A stretch of DNA of 64,000 nt from Bacteroidota bacterium (GTDB lineage: Bacteria > Bacteroidota > Ignavibacteria > Ignavibacteriales > Melioribacteraceae). The DNA lies in NCBI GenBank assembly GCA_021824635.1, contig JAKAKD010000039.1, positions 1 to 64,000 on the forward strand, read 5' to 3'. Numbering within the stretch: position 1 is the stretch's first letter; each line of letters begins with the position of its first letter. The notes under the pieces were generated by a model that saw only the letters and a program-made list of their open reading frames with translations, did not search any database and was not told the DNA's origin. A program made the position numbers and the translations under genes. Below, in pieces: positions 24,078 to 31,825 of the stretch.

Positions 24078-24677
24078 ATCTCTTTTGCAGTAGCGGCAAA
24101 CTTTTGCTTTCGCTTTAATTTTTTCCGCACAGTATGGGCATTCTTTCATTTCTTCACCAATCTCTCCGTCAACAGCATCGGCAAGTTTAAATGCCTGTTT
24201 ATTCATTTGATAATCTTTATACAATTCCTGCGCGCTGGAAAGTGCTTCTTTCAATTTCTGCGGATTCGAAAGAAAAGTATAACTTGTCTCTCCCATCTCC
24301 GCTGCCGTTTGAATCTGCACATTTCCAAAACCGAACATTCTGCCCCAAAGGGACTGCTGATATGATACGTTATTAATTTTATCAATCGGGCTTTCTTTAG
24401 AGGTGATTGTAAATACACCCGACTCATCTATAACTCTGTTGCTCGTAACTACCCACAAATCAAATTTCCACGAAAAATATTTATAGATAAAGTAAACCAA
24501 AGCAAGTAGCGGCACTATGAAATGCCACCATATTTTTATTTCTAATTTTGCAAAAATGTATATAACGACTGATGATGTAATAAGTATAAGTGTAATTATT
24601 AAAGGGAATATTAAAACAAACCAATGTTTGTGAGTTTCGAAAATTATCTGTTCTTCGTTTCTTAATGGTGTTCTCAT
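24072..24677 (-). CDS. membrane PH-domain protein with C-terminal zinc ribbon
   Basis: Membrane protein of 201 aa. Two hydrophobic helices (about 20-62) are followed by a bacterial PH domain (YdbS/bPH2 type, about 65-145, with VVTSNRVIDESGVFTI and INNVSYQQSLWGRMFGFGNV). The C-terminus carries a zinc ribbon CPYCAEKIKAKAKVCRYC, the form often seen in membrane proteins of this group. No catalytic residues are evident and its role is unknown. Gene ends overlap with the convergent methyltransferase gene by six bases; the Rrf2 gene lies 25 bp upstream on the same strand, so the two may be cotranscribed. Confidence 0.82.
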   Translation of the reverse strand: MRTPLRNEEQIIFETHKHWFVLIFPLIITLILITSSVVIYIFAKLEIKIWWHFIVPLLALVYFIYKYFSWKFDLWVVTSNRVIDESGVFTITSKESPIDKINNVSYQQSLWGRMFGFGNVQIQTAAEMGETSYTFLSNPQKLKEALSSAQELYKDYQMNKQAFKLADAVDGEIGEEMKECPYCAEKIKAKAKVCRYCKRDL

Positions 24678-24702
24678 TTAATCCTCAAATTAAAACGATA
24701 AT

Positions 24703-25131
24703 TTACAATGAAGCTATTTTGCTTGTGGTCTTCTCTCTTAAATTTTCTAAGGTTTCTTCACTTAACATATTATAAGCTTCCTCGCGCAACTTTCCCCATT
24801 GATGGTGCACCGGGCAGGGTGTTTCGTGAGAACATCCGGGAAAACCGAGAACGCATGATCTGAAAACATCCAATCCGTCTATAGCTTCAACAATATCAAT
24901 TAACTTTATTACGCTTGGTTCTTTTGCCAAAAAGAAACCGCCATTTTTTCCTTTTTTGGATCCCACTATTCCGCTGCTAGTTAGAATTTGTAATACTTTT
25001 GATACAAATTCCTTTGGAACTTTTAATTCCGTAGAAATCTCTTCGGCATTATAGATTTTTTTTTCTTTAGTGGACAAAAACAGTACGGCTTGAAGACCCA
25101 GCTCGCATGCTTTTGAGAAAAATACTGTCAT
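24703..25131 (-). CDS. Rrf2 family regulator with three cysteines
   Basis: Transcription regulator of the Rrf2 family, 142 aa. An N-terminal winged helix (about 1-70) has SKACELGLQAVLFLS and the recognition part ISTELKVPKEFVSKVLQIL, and the wing KKGKNGGFFLAK. C93, C100 and C106 (CVLGFPGCSHETPC) match in place the cluster ligands of IscR/NsrR, with C-x6-C-x5-C spacing instead of the IscR C-x5-C-x5-C. Thus it may bind an Fe-S cluster and sense NO, oxygen or cluster status; closeness to the NO reductase genes makes an NsrR-like role possible but unproved. Two palindromes lie in its upstream region. Confidence 0.88.
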   Translation of the reverse strand: MTVFFSKACELGLQAVLFLSTKEKKIYNAEEISTELKVPKEFVSKVLQILTSSGIVGSKKGKNGGFFLAKEPSVIKLIDIVEAIDGLDVFRSCVLGFPGCSHETPCPVHHQWGKLREEAYNMLSEETLENLREKTTSKIASL

Positions 25132-25222
25132 ATCATCCCATTGAATGTTTTCCGTTTAAAGATAATTATTCTGTTTCTATAAATCATGCTATTTTACGCT
25201 TATTTCATACTTTGCAAAGATT

Positions 25223-25238
25223 AACATTTTTTAATGTT
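25223..25238. promoter_or_regulatory. palindrome between Rrf2 gene and hendecad protein gene
   Basis: AACATT (25223-25228) and AATGTT (25233-25238) flank a TTTT spacer. It lies in the divergent intergenic region of the Rrf2 regulator, a common place for autoregulation. AT-rich, so chance is possible. Confidence 0.35.
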
Positions 25239-25259
25239 TCTTTAAGGATTTCTTAATTC

Positions 25260-25277
25260 AAGGAGCATATGTTCCTT
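25260..25277. promoter_or_regulatory. 18-bp near-perfect palindrome, candidate Rrf2 operator
   Basis: AAGGAGCATATGTTCCTT at 25260-25277 is symmetric except for one pair. It lies 43 bp before the hendecad protein ATG and about 130 bp before the Rrf2 ATG, so a bound regulator could affect one or both genes. Confidence 0.4.
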
Positions 25278-25319
25278 CTGTAAATTTTATAAGTATTTAA
25301 CAAAACAAAGGAGTACCAA

Positions 25320-25697
25320 ATGAAAAAGTTAGTTGCATTAGTAGTATTAGTTGCTTTTACATCAGTAGCTTTTGCTCAAGCTCAACCACAAAAGAAAGCT
25401 GAAGCAACAAAAGCCGCTGTAGAAAAGAAAGTTGCTGAAAAGAAAGTTGAAGCAGCTAAACCAGTTGCTGAGAAGAAAGTTAAAGCAGCAAAGAAAGTTG
25501 CAGCTGAAAAAGTAGAAGCTGCAAAACCAGTTGCCGAGAAGAAAGTTAAAGCGGCAAAGAAAGTTGCTGAAAAGAAAGTTGAAGCGGCTGAGAAGAAAGC
25601 TGAAATGAAAAAAGAAGCAGCTGAAAAGAAAGTAGAAGCAGCAAAGAAAGTTGCAGAAAAGAAAGCTGAAGCTGCTAAACCAGCGGTAAAAAAATAA
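25320..25697 (+). CDS. secreted Ala/Lys-rich hendecad-repeat protein (LEA-like)
   Basis: Protein of 125 aa with a clear signal peptide cut near AFAQA (about residue 19-21). The mature part is almost only A, K, E and V arranged in 11-residue units of the type VAEKKVEAAKP / VAEKKVKAAKK, repeated about eight times. Such hendecads form long amphipathic or right-handed coiled helices and recall group 3 LEA proteins and histone H1-like tails. The DNA copies differ by synonymous changes (for example GCAGCTAAA versus GCTGCAAAA), so the protein repeat is kept by selection, not by recent duplication. GGAGTACCAA before the ATG is a strong RBS, and a strong terminator follows, pointing to high expression. 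Function unknown; a periplasmic spacer or stress protein is possible. Confidence 0.85.
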   Translation: MKKLVALVVLVAFTSVAFAQAQPQKKAEATKAAVEKKVAEKKVEAAKPVAEKKVKAAKKVAAEKVEAAKPVAEKKVKAAKKVAEKKVEAAEKKAEMKKEAAEKKVEAAKKVAEKKAEAAKPAVKK

Positions 25698-25714
25698 TTT
25701 GTTTTTGCTTTATC

Positions 25715-25747
25715 AAAAAAGGAGAGTTATTACAACTCTCCTTTTTT
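25715..25747. terminator. strong bidirectional terminator
   Basis: AAAAAAGGAGAGTT (25715-25728), loop ATTAC, AACTCTCCTTTTTT (25734-25747): a 14-bp perfect stem with T run on both strands. It ends the hendecad gene and can also end the convergent malic enzyme gene. Confidence 0.9.
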
Positions 25748-25782
25748 ATTTTAAAGAACTTTCGTTACTCAGTCTGTAACTT

Positions 25783-27501
25783 TTATTTTATCCCCGATCT
25801 GAAGGGATAATATTGAGGTTCCCACTGAGCTTTTTTAATAACGCGATCGTATTCTTCATTACTTAATAAACGTCCCAAACCCGAATCGCGCGCTTCAATT
25901 GCCACTGCTTTGGCTACATGAAAAGAAACATTCCGGATATTATTTAAATCCGGCAGCAACATATTTTCGTTACATTGTTCTTCGGTCACCAAATCACTAA
26001 TTGCTTTGCTTGCCTTTAAAAACATTTTTGTGGTAATTCTTGTAGAACGGCTGACAAGGGCTCCCAAACCTACTCCGGGAAAAATGTAAAGATTATTACA
26101 TTGAGAAGTAACAAATTTCTTCCCTAATAATTCAAATTGAGAAAATGGACTTCCCATTGCAAATAATCCTTTTCCATTTGTAGCTTTTACAATCTCTTCC
26201 GGTGTACATTCCGATTTTGAAGTTGGATTTGACAAAGCGAATATTACGGGGCGTTCATCATTCTTTGCCATCTGTGTTAAGATCTCGGAATTAAAAAGTC
26301 CGCTGCTTGCAGTAACTCCAATCAAGACCGAAACTTTGCCATTGCGAATTATATCCAACAAAGAAATTGAATCGTTGGATTCTAATTTCCAATCCGCCAC
26401 TGAGGAACGTTTCTGTGCAAAACGTTTTTGATTTTCGGTTAAGCCGGGAGTATCTTCTAAGAGAAGTCCGCATACATCGTACGCAAATATTTTGCTTGCC
26501 GCTTCTTCTTTTGAAAGTCCTTCCTCTACCAGCATATTCTGAATGTTTGAAGAAATACCAAAACCTGCTTGTCCCATACCGACAATTAGAAATTTTTGCT
26601 CGGAGAATTTTTGTTTTTTAATTCTCATTGCAGTAATTAATGCGGAAAGCGCGACTGATCCGGTTCCCTGAATATCATCGTTGAAAGATAGAATTCTATC
26701 GCGGTATCTCTCAAGCAGTTTAAAAGCTTTATGTTTCGCAAAATCTTCCCACTGAAGTAATGCATCCGGAAAATTTCGTTTCACTCCAAGAACAAACCGT
26801 TCAATGAATTCATCATACTCTTTTCCTTCCAGTCTCTTCTTTTTGTAACCAAGATAAAGTGGGTCGTTGAGAAGGTTTTCGTTATTTGTTCCAACGTCCA
26901 AACTGATTGGTAGACAACCCGCAGGATGTAATCCTCCCGCCGCGACATATAAATTAATTTTACCAACAGGAATACCCATACCATCTGAACCGAGATCGCC
27001 AAGACCAAGAATTCTTTCACCATCGGTTACAACAATTAAATAAACATCGGGCAAAGAGATTCCTTGAAAAATCTTATCAATGTTACCGATGTTATCCGGT
27101 GTGATATAAATACCGCGGTATTCCCTTGTGATGTGACTTAACATCAAGCATGCTTTTCCTACTGTGGGAGTATAAACAATCGGCAGCATTTCAATCAGAT
27201 TGTTACAAAGCAGATTGTAGAACAAGGTTTCGTTTCTGTTAAGTAACCCCTGAAGAAAAATGTACTTTTCAATTTCATCATGTTTGCGTTTGTACATTTC
27301 ATAGCTTCTCTGTCTTTGTTCATCAATTCCCGAGATCGCCGGACGAAGCAATCCCGCTAGTCCTAAATTTAATCTTTCTTCTTCACTATAAGCAGATGCC
27401 TTATTTAGAAATGGATCCGTTACTAATTGCTGTCCGTGCAGATAAACTTCTAAATAGTTTTCTCCTGTTAAAGCATCCGTTTTCATTGAAAAAGTTTTCA
27501 T
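25783..27501 (-). CDS. maeA: NAD-dependent malic enzyme
   Basis: Cytoplasmic enzyme of 572 aa that decarboxylates malate to pyruvate with NAD. Length and motifs fit the large MaeA/eukaryotic-type group: YTPTVGKACL, the substrate/metal region LGDLGSDGMGIPVGKINLY, NDDIQGTGSVALSALI (metal-binding Asp pair), the dinucleotide-binding FLIVGMGQAGFGI, and FALSNPTSKSECTPEE. GGAGG seven bases before the ATG fixes the start. It links the TCA cycle to pyruvate and lies in line with, and 304 bp from, the end of the cstA gene. Confidence 0.95.
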   Translation of the reverse strand: MKTFSMKTDALTGENYLEVYLHGQQLVTDPFLNKASAYSEEERLNLGLAGLLRPAISGIDEQRQRSYEMYKRKHDEIEKYIFLQGLLNRNETLFYNLLCNNLIEMLPIVYTPTVGKACLMLSHITREYRGIYITPDNIGNIDKIFQGISLPDVYLIVVTDGERILGLGDLGSDGMGIPVGKINLYVAAGGLHPAGCLPISLDVGTNNENLLNDPLYLGYKKKRLEGKEYDEFIERFVLGVKRNFPDALLQWEDFAKHKAFKLLERYRDRILSFNDDIQGTGSVALSALITAMRIKKQKFSEQKFLIVGMGQAGFGISSNIQNMLVEEGLSKEEAASKIFAYDVCGLLLEDTPGLTENQKRFAQKRSSVADWKLESNDSISLLDIIRNGKVSVLIGVTASSGLFNSEILTQMAKNDERPVIFALSNPTSKSECTPEEIVKATNGKGLFAMGSPFSQFELLGKKFVTSQCNNLYIFPGVGLGALVSRSTRITTKMFLKASKAISDLVTEEQCNENMLLPDLNNIRNVSFHVAKAVAIEARDSGLGRLLSNEEYDRVIKKAQWEPQYYPFRSGIK

Positions 27502-27617
27502 TTACCATCCTCCATAAATTAGTGCCTCTAAATATAACCAGAATCCGAATTGCGGAGATAAAATTTAATGTTCTAATTTTTTTTCAATTCAGAGAAACAG
27601 ACATATTGAGGATATAT

Positions 27618-27644
27618 ATGAAAGGTAAGTGTTGTGGCTATTAA
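27618..27644 (+). CDS. possible micropeptide MKGKCCGY
   Basis: An eight-codon ORF (ATG to TAA) with two adjacent Cys. GAGG at 27608-27611 stands six bases before the ATG, better than many RBSs in the window. No plus-strand gene follows for 2 kb, so it is not an ordinary leader peptide; it may be chance, a regulatory RNA part, or a real micropeptide. Confidence 0.25.
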   Translation: MKGKCCGY

Positions 27645-27699
27645 AATAATATCGGCAATTTATTTTGCTCGTGTGGCTTCCTCAAAAATATTTTTTTGT

Positions 27700-27722
27700 A
27701 ATGCCTGGCTTAATCCGGCATT
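27700..27722. other. hairpin downstream of cstA
   Basis: AATGCC-T-GG (27700-27708) pairs with CC-GGCATT (27715-27722) leaving one bulged base and a six-base loop. It lies 84 bp past the cstA stop on the minus strand. The minus-strand tail is ACAAAAAAATATTTTT, so it is a weak terminator at best. Confidence 0.35.
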
Positions 27723-27805
27723 CATGAACAGGCTAAATTCAAATTTTTGAGAAACTCTTATCCATATAGAAAAAGTCTAAACATGACTTTAAAAATCAAT
27801 CTTTA

Positions 27806-29545
27806 TCATGCAATTACTTTTTTATTCTTTTTCAAGAAAACACTGACCGCCAGAAATACAACTCCAAGGGAAAGCAGGAAAAGAAAAGAATCCACTGCAA
27901 TAAGAATGTAATTGCCTTTCTTAACGTAATCAAAAAACAAAATAACCAAAGCCGTTATAGTTGTCGCAATCATGAATAGAGCCGGAAAGAGCGCAAAGAA
28001 ATATTTTTTCCCTTTCAAGACTAACCAGCTTGCAACGGTTATTAACGCCAGAGCGGCAAGAAGCTGATTTGCGGTTCCGAAAATCGGCCAAAGAACAGAG
28101 AATGCATTTGAATAAGCAAGAACAAACATGAAAATTACAGTCAATAAAGAATTGAACCAGTAATTTTTAAAGAATGGTTTTGGATTCTTAAAAAGAATTA
28201 CCCACAATTCTTCGAATAAATATCTGTTCAATCTAACTGCCGCATCAAGAGTTGTAATTACAAATCCTTCAACAAGTAAAATCCCAAAGACTGTACCAAG
28301 AGATATCGGTATTCCCAAACCTTGATGAAATAAATTTCCCGCAGCCAAAGAAAATCCTAAAATTGGATTTGATTTAACCAACGGATCCGAGGGCCAGACG
28401 ATAGATTTATAATCCACAAAACTTAACCCAACACCGATTGCAAGAAGGACACAAATAGCAAGCAGCGATTCCAAAAGCATAGCATTAAAACTAACTTTGC
28501 GAGCATCGGTTTCTTTTTCAAGTTGTTTGCAAGTTGTTCCGCCGCCTACGAGCGAATGAAAACCAGAAATTGCGCCGCATGCGATTGTTATAAACATCAT
28601 TGGCCAAATCATGCCAAGATTTTTTGCTCCTTCTGCAAAATTAAAACTTGGAAGTGAGACAACTGCGCCGCCGAATCCCACAAACAATAAAGATATTGCC
28701 ATTAAAAGAATCCCGCCGTAAAGAATTTGTACATTAATAAAATCGCGAGGTTGAAGAATTACCCAAACTGGTGTTCCAGAAGCAATCAAAACATATATTG
28801 AAATTATTATCATCCAATGAAATGGCTGTAATGAAACCGGAAATTCAATTCCAAGAAGAACAGAAATAATACAGATTACGGAAGCTAGCAGATAAGCGTA
28901 TAATGTTCTTATCTCTTTCTTATGAATCAGCCAGCCGAGAAATGGCGCACATAATGTTATAAAAATTACAGAGGTTGAAGCGATGCCTCCGATTCTTCCA
29001 TAAGTAATTCCATCGGATGTTACTGTTTTTAAGATTGTATCGGTTCCTTCAACACCGAGTTTTGCAAGAGGCCAAAGTGATGTTAAAGAAATTGCAGTTG
29101 CACTCAAAAAAGATGAACAAACCAATAGCAGCATCATAATTGTAAAAGTGATCATCAAATTAAAACCTGTTTTGCCAAGAGTGGTTCTTGCAACCTCCGC
29201 AATCGATTTTCCTTTTTCACGCAGACTGATGAACATAGTTGTAAAATCATGAACCGCACCAAGAAAAATTCCGCCGACTACAACCCACATCCATGCGGGA
29301 ATAAATCCGTATAGAACCGCCATTGTAGGTCCTATAATTGGACCCGCGCCGGCAATAGCCGAAAAATGATGAGCAAATACAACGTAGCGTTTTGTAGGAA
29401 CGTAATCCCTTCCGTCATTTATTGTTACTGCCGGAGTTGGATGATTTGCGTCTTCTCCCAGAGTTTTTGCAACCCATTTTGCATAAAATTTACTTGCCAG
29501 ATAAAATAAAACTATCGGAATTGCCAAAAAGAAAAGTACATTCAT
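27806..29545 (-). CDS. cstA: CstA family peptide/pyruvate transporter
   Basis: Inner-membrane carbon starvation protein CstA, 579 aa, with many transmembrane helices. Family segments are YVPTKRYVVFAHHFSAIAGAGPIIGP near residues 50-75, the GAVHDFTTMFISLREKGKSIAE region, SGFHSLVGGGTTCKQL, and GFVITTLDAAVRLNRYLFEE. Characterised homologues (E. coli CstA and BtsT) take up peptides or pyruvate during carbon limitation. GGCGGAG stands directly before the ATG. It diverges from an OmpR-type two-component pair at 29668, which may control it, as BtsT is controlled by a two-component system; this is inference. Confidence 0.92.
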   Translation of the reverse strand: MNVLFFLAIPIVLFYLASKFYAKWVAKTLGEDANHPTPAVTINDGRDYVPTKRYVVFAHHFSAIAGAGPIIGPTMAVLYGFIPAWMWVVVGGIFLGAVHDFTTMFISLREKGKSIAEVARTTLGKTGFNLMITFTIMMLLLVCSSFLSATAISLTSLWPLAKLGVEGTDTILKTVTSDGITYGRIGGIASTSVIFITLCAPFLGWLIHKKEIRTLYAYLLASVICIISVLLGIEFPVSLQPFHWMIIISIYVLIASGTPVWVILQPRDFINVQILYGGILLMAISLLFVGFGGAVVSLPSFNFAEGAKNLGMIWPMMFITIACGAISGFHSLVGGGTTCKQLEKETDARKVSFNAMLLESLLAICVLLAIGVGLSFVDYKSIVWPSDPLVKSNPILGFSLAAGNLFHQGLGIPISLGTVFGILLVEGFVITTLDAAVRLNRYLFEELWVILFKNPKPFFKNYWFNSLLTVIFMFVLAYSNAFSVLWPIFGTANQLLAALALITVASWLVLKGKKYFFALFPALFMIATTITALVILFFDYVKKGNYILIAVDSFLFLLSLGVVFLAVSVFLKKNKKVIA

Positions 29546-29622
29546 CTCCGCCTCACAAGTTGCATGAAAGAGTTGAAGTAATATAAAAATATTTGTAATG
29601 ATTCTTGAAAATTTTTATCTGT

Positions 29623-29652
29623 AGTTGGGGAGTTTAACAACTCTTTTTTTTT
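29623..29652 (+). terminator. terminator/anti-terminator-like leader of the OmpR-type regulator gene
   Basis: GAGTT (29630-29634), loop TAAC, AACTC (29639-29643) followed by nine T (29644-29652) looks like a terminator, yet no plus-strand gene lies upstream; the next gene begins at 29668. AGTTG (29623-29627) can pair with CAACT (29638-29642) instead, breaking the first stem. This suits attenuation of the leader, but stems are only 5 bp. Confidence 0.4.
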
Positions 29653-29667
29653 GTTTATCTTAAATAT

Positions 29668-30336
29668 ATGAGAATATTATTAGTAGAAGACGAGAAGAAA
29701 GTTGCCTCTTTTATAAAAAAAGGTTTGGAAGAGGAACTATACGAAGTGGACACTGCCGCCAACGGGAAAGAGGGTCTTGAACTTGGACTTACAGACGAGT
29801 ACGATTTGATTGTCTCCGATATTATGATGCCTCTTATGAATGGCTTACAGCTTACAAAAGAATTACGAAAGAATAAAATTACCACTCCTATACTTTTGCT
29901 AACAGTAAAAGACGGAACAAAAGATAAAGTTGAAGGGCTTGACAGCGGCGCCGATGATTATTTATCAAAACCTTTTGCCTTTGAAGAACTAACGGCAAGA
30001 GTGCGTGCTTTACTTAGAAGAAAAGAAACCCAAAAAGACAATTTGTTAAATGCAGATGATTTGGCAATAGACCTTGTGGCTCACAAAGTAACCAGAGCGG
30101 ATAAAGAAATTATACTTACACCTAAAGAATATTCTATTCTGGAATATCTCTTAAGAAACAAAAACAAGATTATAACACGGACAAAACTGATAGAACACGT
30201 TTATGATTTTCATTTCGACAGCGGCACAAATGTAATTGATGTTTATATTAACAAGCTTCGGATAAAAATAGACCACGGTTTCGATAAACAATTGATTCAC
30301 ACTGTGCGGGGCGTGGGCTATATAATTAAAGAATAG
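29668..30336 (+). CDS. OmpR/PhoB family response regulator
   Basis: Two-domain transcription regulator, 222 aa. The receiver (about 1-115) has the acid pocket ED at 7-8, phosphoacceptor D51 and K near 102 in LSKPFAFEE. The C-terminal winged-helix DNA-binding domain (about 127-222) shows LTPKEYSILEYLLRNKN and the end VRGVGYIIKE. The next gene, 13 bp on, is the histidine kinase, so they form one two-component system. It diverges from cstA over 122 bp. Confidence 0.95.
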   Translation: MRILLVEDEKKVASFIKKGLEEELYEVDTAANGKEGLELGLTDEYDLIVSDIMMPLMNGLQLTKELRKNKITTPILLLTVKDGTKDKVEGLDSGADDYLSKPFAFEELTARVRALLRRKETQKDNLLNADDLAIDLVAHKVTRADKEIILTPKEYSILEYLLRNKNKIITRTKLIEHVYDFHFDSGTNVIDVYINKLRIKIDHGFDKQLIHTVRGVGYIIKE

Positions 30337-30349
30337 CTTCGACTAAATT

Positions 30350-31774
30350 ATGCTTACAAAAATTAAATTGTTTTTCACTTCAACACGATTCAAAATTACA
30401 ATTTGGTATTCCTCGCTCTTCTTTTTAATGGAATTTTTACTCGGTTTAGTAATTTATTTTTACATTTATAACATTTCTCATATGAACCTGGATTCAAGTC
30501 TTAAAGCGCAAGCAAATTCTATTCTAAGGGTAATTGAAGAAAAACATATTGATTTGGACTCCTTTCAGCCAAGCACCGTGTACAAATCTGAAGACGAATT
30601 AATTTGGGATATTGCTTACGATGTAATTGTATTCAACCGCAGAAACACATTCATAGAAGTTACGACATCAAATAAAGTAATTTTTAAAACCGCTAATCTT
30701 GGTAAGGTTAGTCTGTCATTTCCCGAAAAGAAGGGAAAGTCTGCGTTGTTCGATTACAAAAACGAAGAACTCTCCGGAAGCGCAATTAGAGTCTGTCAGT
30801 TAAAAGGGAAAAAATATGTTGTAATAGTTGCATACTCTAAAGAATATATCTCGCAGACACTTAACAACCTAAAGGATGTTTATATTTTCATCGCTCCAAT
30901 CTTTTTTCTAATATCAATTATCGGCGGCGCACTTATCTCCTCAAAATCTCTTTCCCGCATTGATGCTATTATCAAAAAAACGGAAGAGATCACCGGACAA
31001 AATTTGGAAGAAACCATTCCGGGCGGCGAATATTTTGATGAGTACGGGCGGTTGGTAAAAAAAATGAATGAAATGGTTAGCAGAATTAAAACGTCTGTAG
31101 ATTTTATGAACCAGTTCTCTATTTCTGCCGCACATGAATTAAAAACTCCATTAACAATTTTGCGCGGTGAAATTGAAATTACACTTAAATCCGAAAAAAC
31201 TCCGCAGCAATACATTGAAGTTTTAAAAAGCAATTATGAAGAAACCATTAGAATGATCAAGATTGTTGATAATCTTTTCTTCATTTCGAAGAGCGATAAT
31301 GCAATGATCAACATTAACTATCATGAGATCGAGTTAAATTCATTCTTAAATTCTATAGTAAAGAGCTTGGGAATTTTAGGCCAAGAAAAAAACATGTCCT
31401 TGGTCTTAGAGAAGGCCCCAAATTTAATTATTCAAATAGACGTCAATTTAATGAAACAAGCGTTATCAAATATTATTGATAATGCTTTCAAGTTCGGTGA
31501 TGAAAATACAAACGTAACTATTTCCGCAAAAGATCTTGGCGAGAAAATTAAAATTAGTGTTTCAAATATGGGAGAAAAAATTCCCGCTGAAGAAGTTGAA
31601 AAAATATTTGATCGGTTTTACCGCGCAGATAAATCGCGCACAAGAAAAACGGGAGGGGTCGGGTTGGGACTGTCTGTCGTTAAATCAATCGTAAGCCTGC
31701 ACAAAGGAACAGTAGAAGTTCAATCAAACGACAATTCATTAACTACACTAAGCATTTTCATCCCCAAGATTTAG
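30350..31774 (+). CDS. membrane sensor histidine kinase paired with OmpR-type regulator
   Basis: Inner-membrane kinase of 474 aa: TM1 about 17-40, periplasmic domain about 41-175, TM2 about 177-197, HAMP about 198-250, HisKA with H262 in SAAHELKTPLTI, and a HATPase domain ending near 470 (GLGLSVVKSIVSLH). The architecture is that of the EnvZ/CusS type kinases. The partner is the regulator just upstream. The signal is unknown; the divergent transporter gene cstA suggests carbon supply as one option. Confidence 0.94.
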   Translation: MLTKIKLFFTSTRFKITIWYSSLFFLMEFLLGLVIYFYIYNISHMNLDSSLKAQANSILRVIEEKHIDLDSFQPSTVYKSEDELIWDIAYDVIVFNRRNTFIEVTTSNKVIFKTANLGKVSLSFPEKKGKSALFDYKNEELSGSAIRVCQLKGKKYVVIVAYSKEYISQTLNNLKDVYIFIAPIFFLISIIGGALISSKSLSRIDAIIKKTEEITGQNLEETIPGGEYFDEYGRLVKKMNEMVSRIKTSVDFMNQFSISAAHELKTPLTILRGEIEITLKSEKTPQQYIEVLKSNYEETIRMIKIVDNLFFISKSDNAMININYHEIELNSFLNSIVKSLGILGQEKNMSLVLEKAPNLIIQIDVNLMKQALSNIIDNAFKFGDENTNVTISAKDLGEKIKISVSNMGEKIPAEEVEKIFDRFYRADKSRTRKTGGVGLGLSVVKSIVSLHKGTVEVQSNDNSLTTLSIFIPKI

Positions 31775-31791
31775 AATATCACATATAAAAA

Positions 31792-31811
31792 AGGCGCCTC
31801 TCTGGGCGCCT
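31792..31811. terminator. GC-rich terminator between convergent kinase and rlpA genes
   Basis: AGGCGCC (31792-31798) and GGCGCCT (31805-31811) form a seven-base-pair GC-rich stem over a six-base loop, preceded by AAAAAA and followed by CTATTTTCT. It can serve both converging genes. Confidence 0.7.
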
Positions 31812-31825
31812 CTATTTTCTAGAAA

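Larger units (their letters stand above)
27502..27805. other. 304-bp intergenic region between malic enzyme and cstA genes
   Basis: Besides the malic enzyme RBS at its left end, the region holds an eight-codon plus-strand ORF with a good RBS (27618-27644) and a hairpin (27700-27722). I see no RNA gene that I recognise. Confidence 0.4.

Noticed and set aside
25380-25694. CRISPR or tandem DNA satellite in the repeated segment
   Set aside because: The repeats are coding, have no spacers, and differ by silent changes; they form a protein repeat.
27396-27644. 82-codon plus-strand ORF over the malic enzyme start
   Set aside because: Most of it is antisense to a conserved gene; only its last eight codons have an RBS, and these are treated separately.
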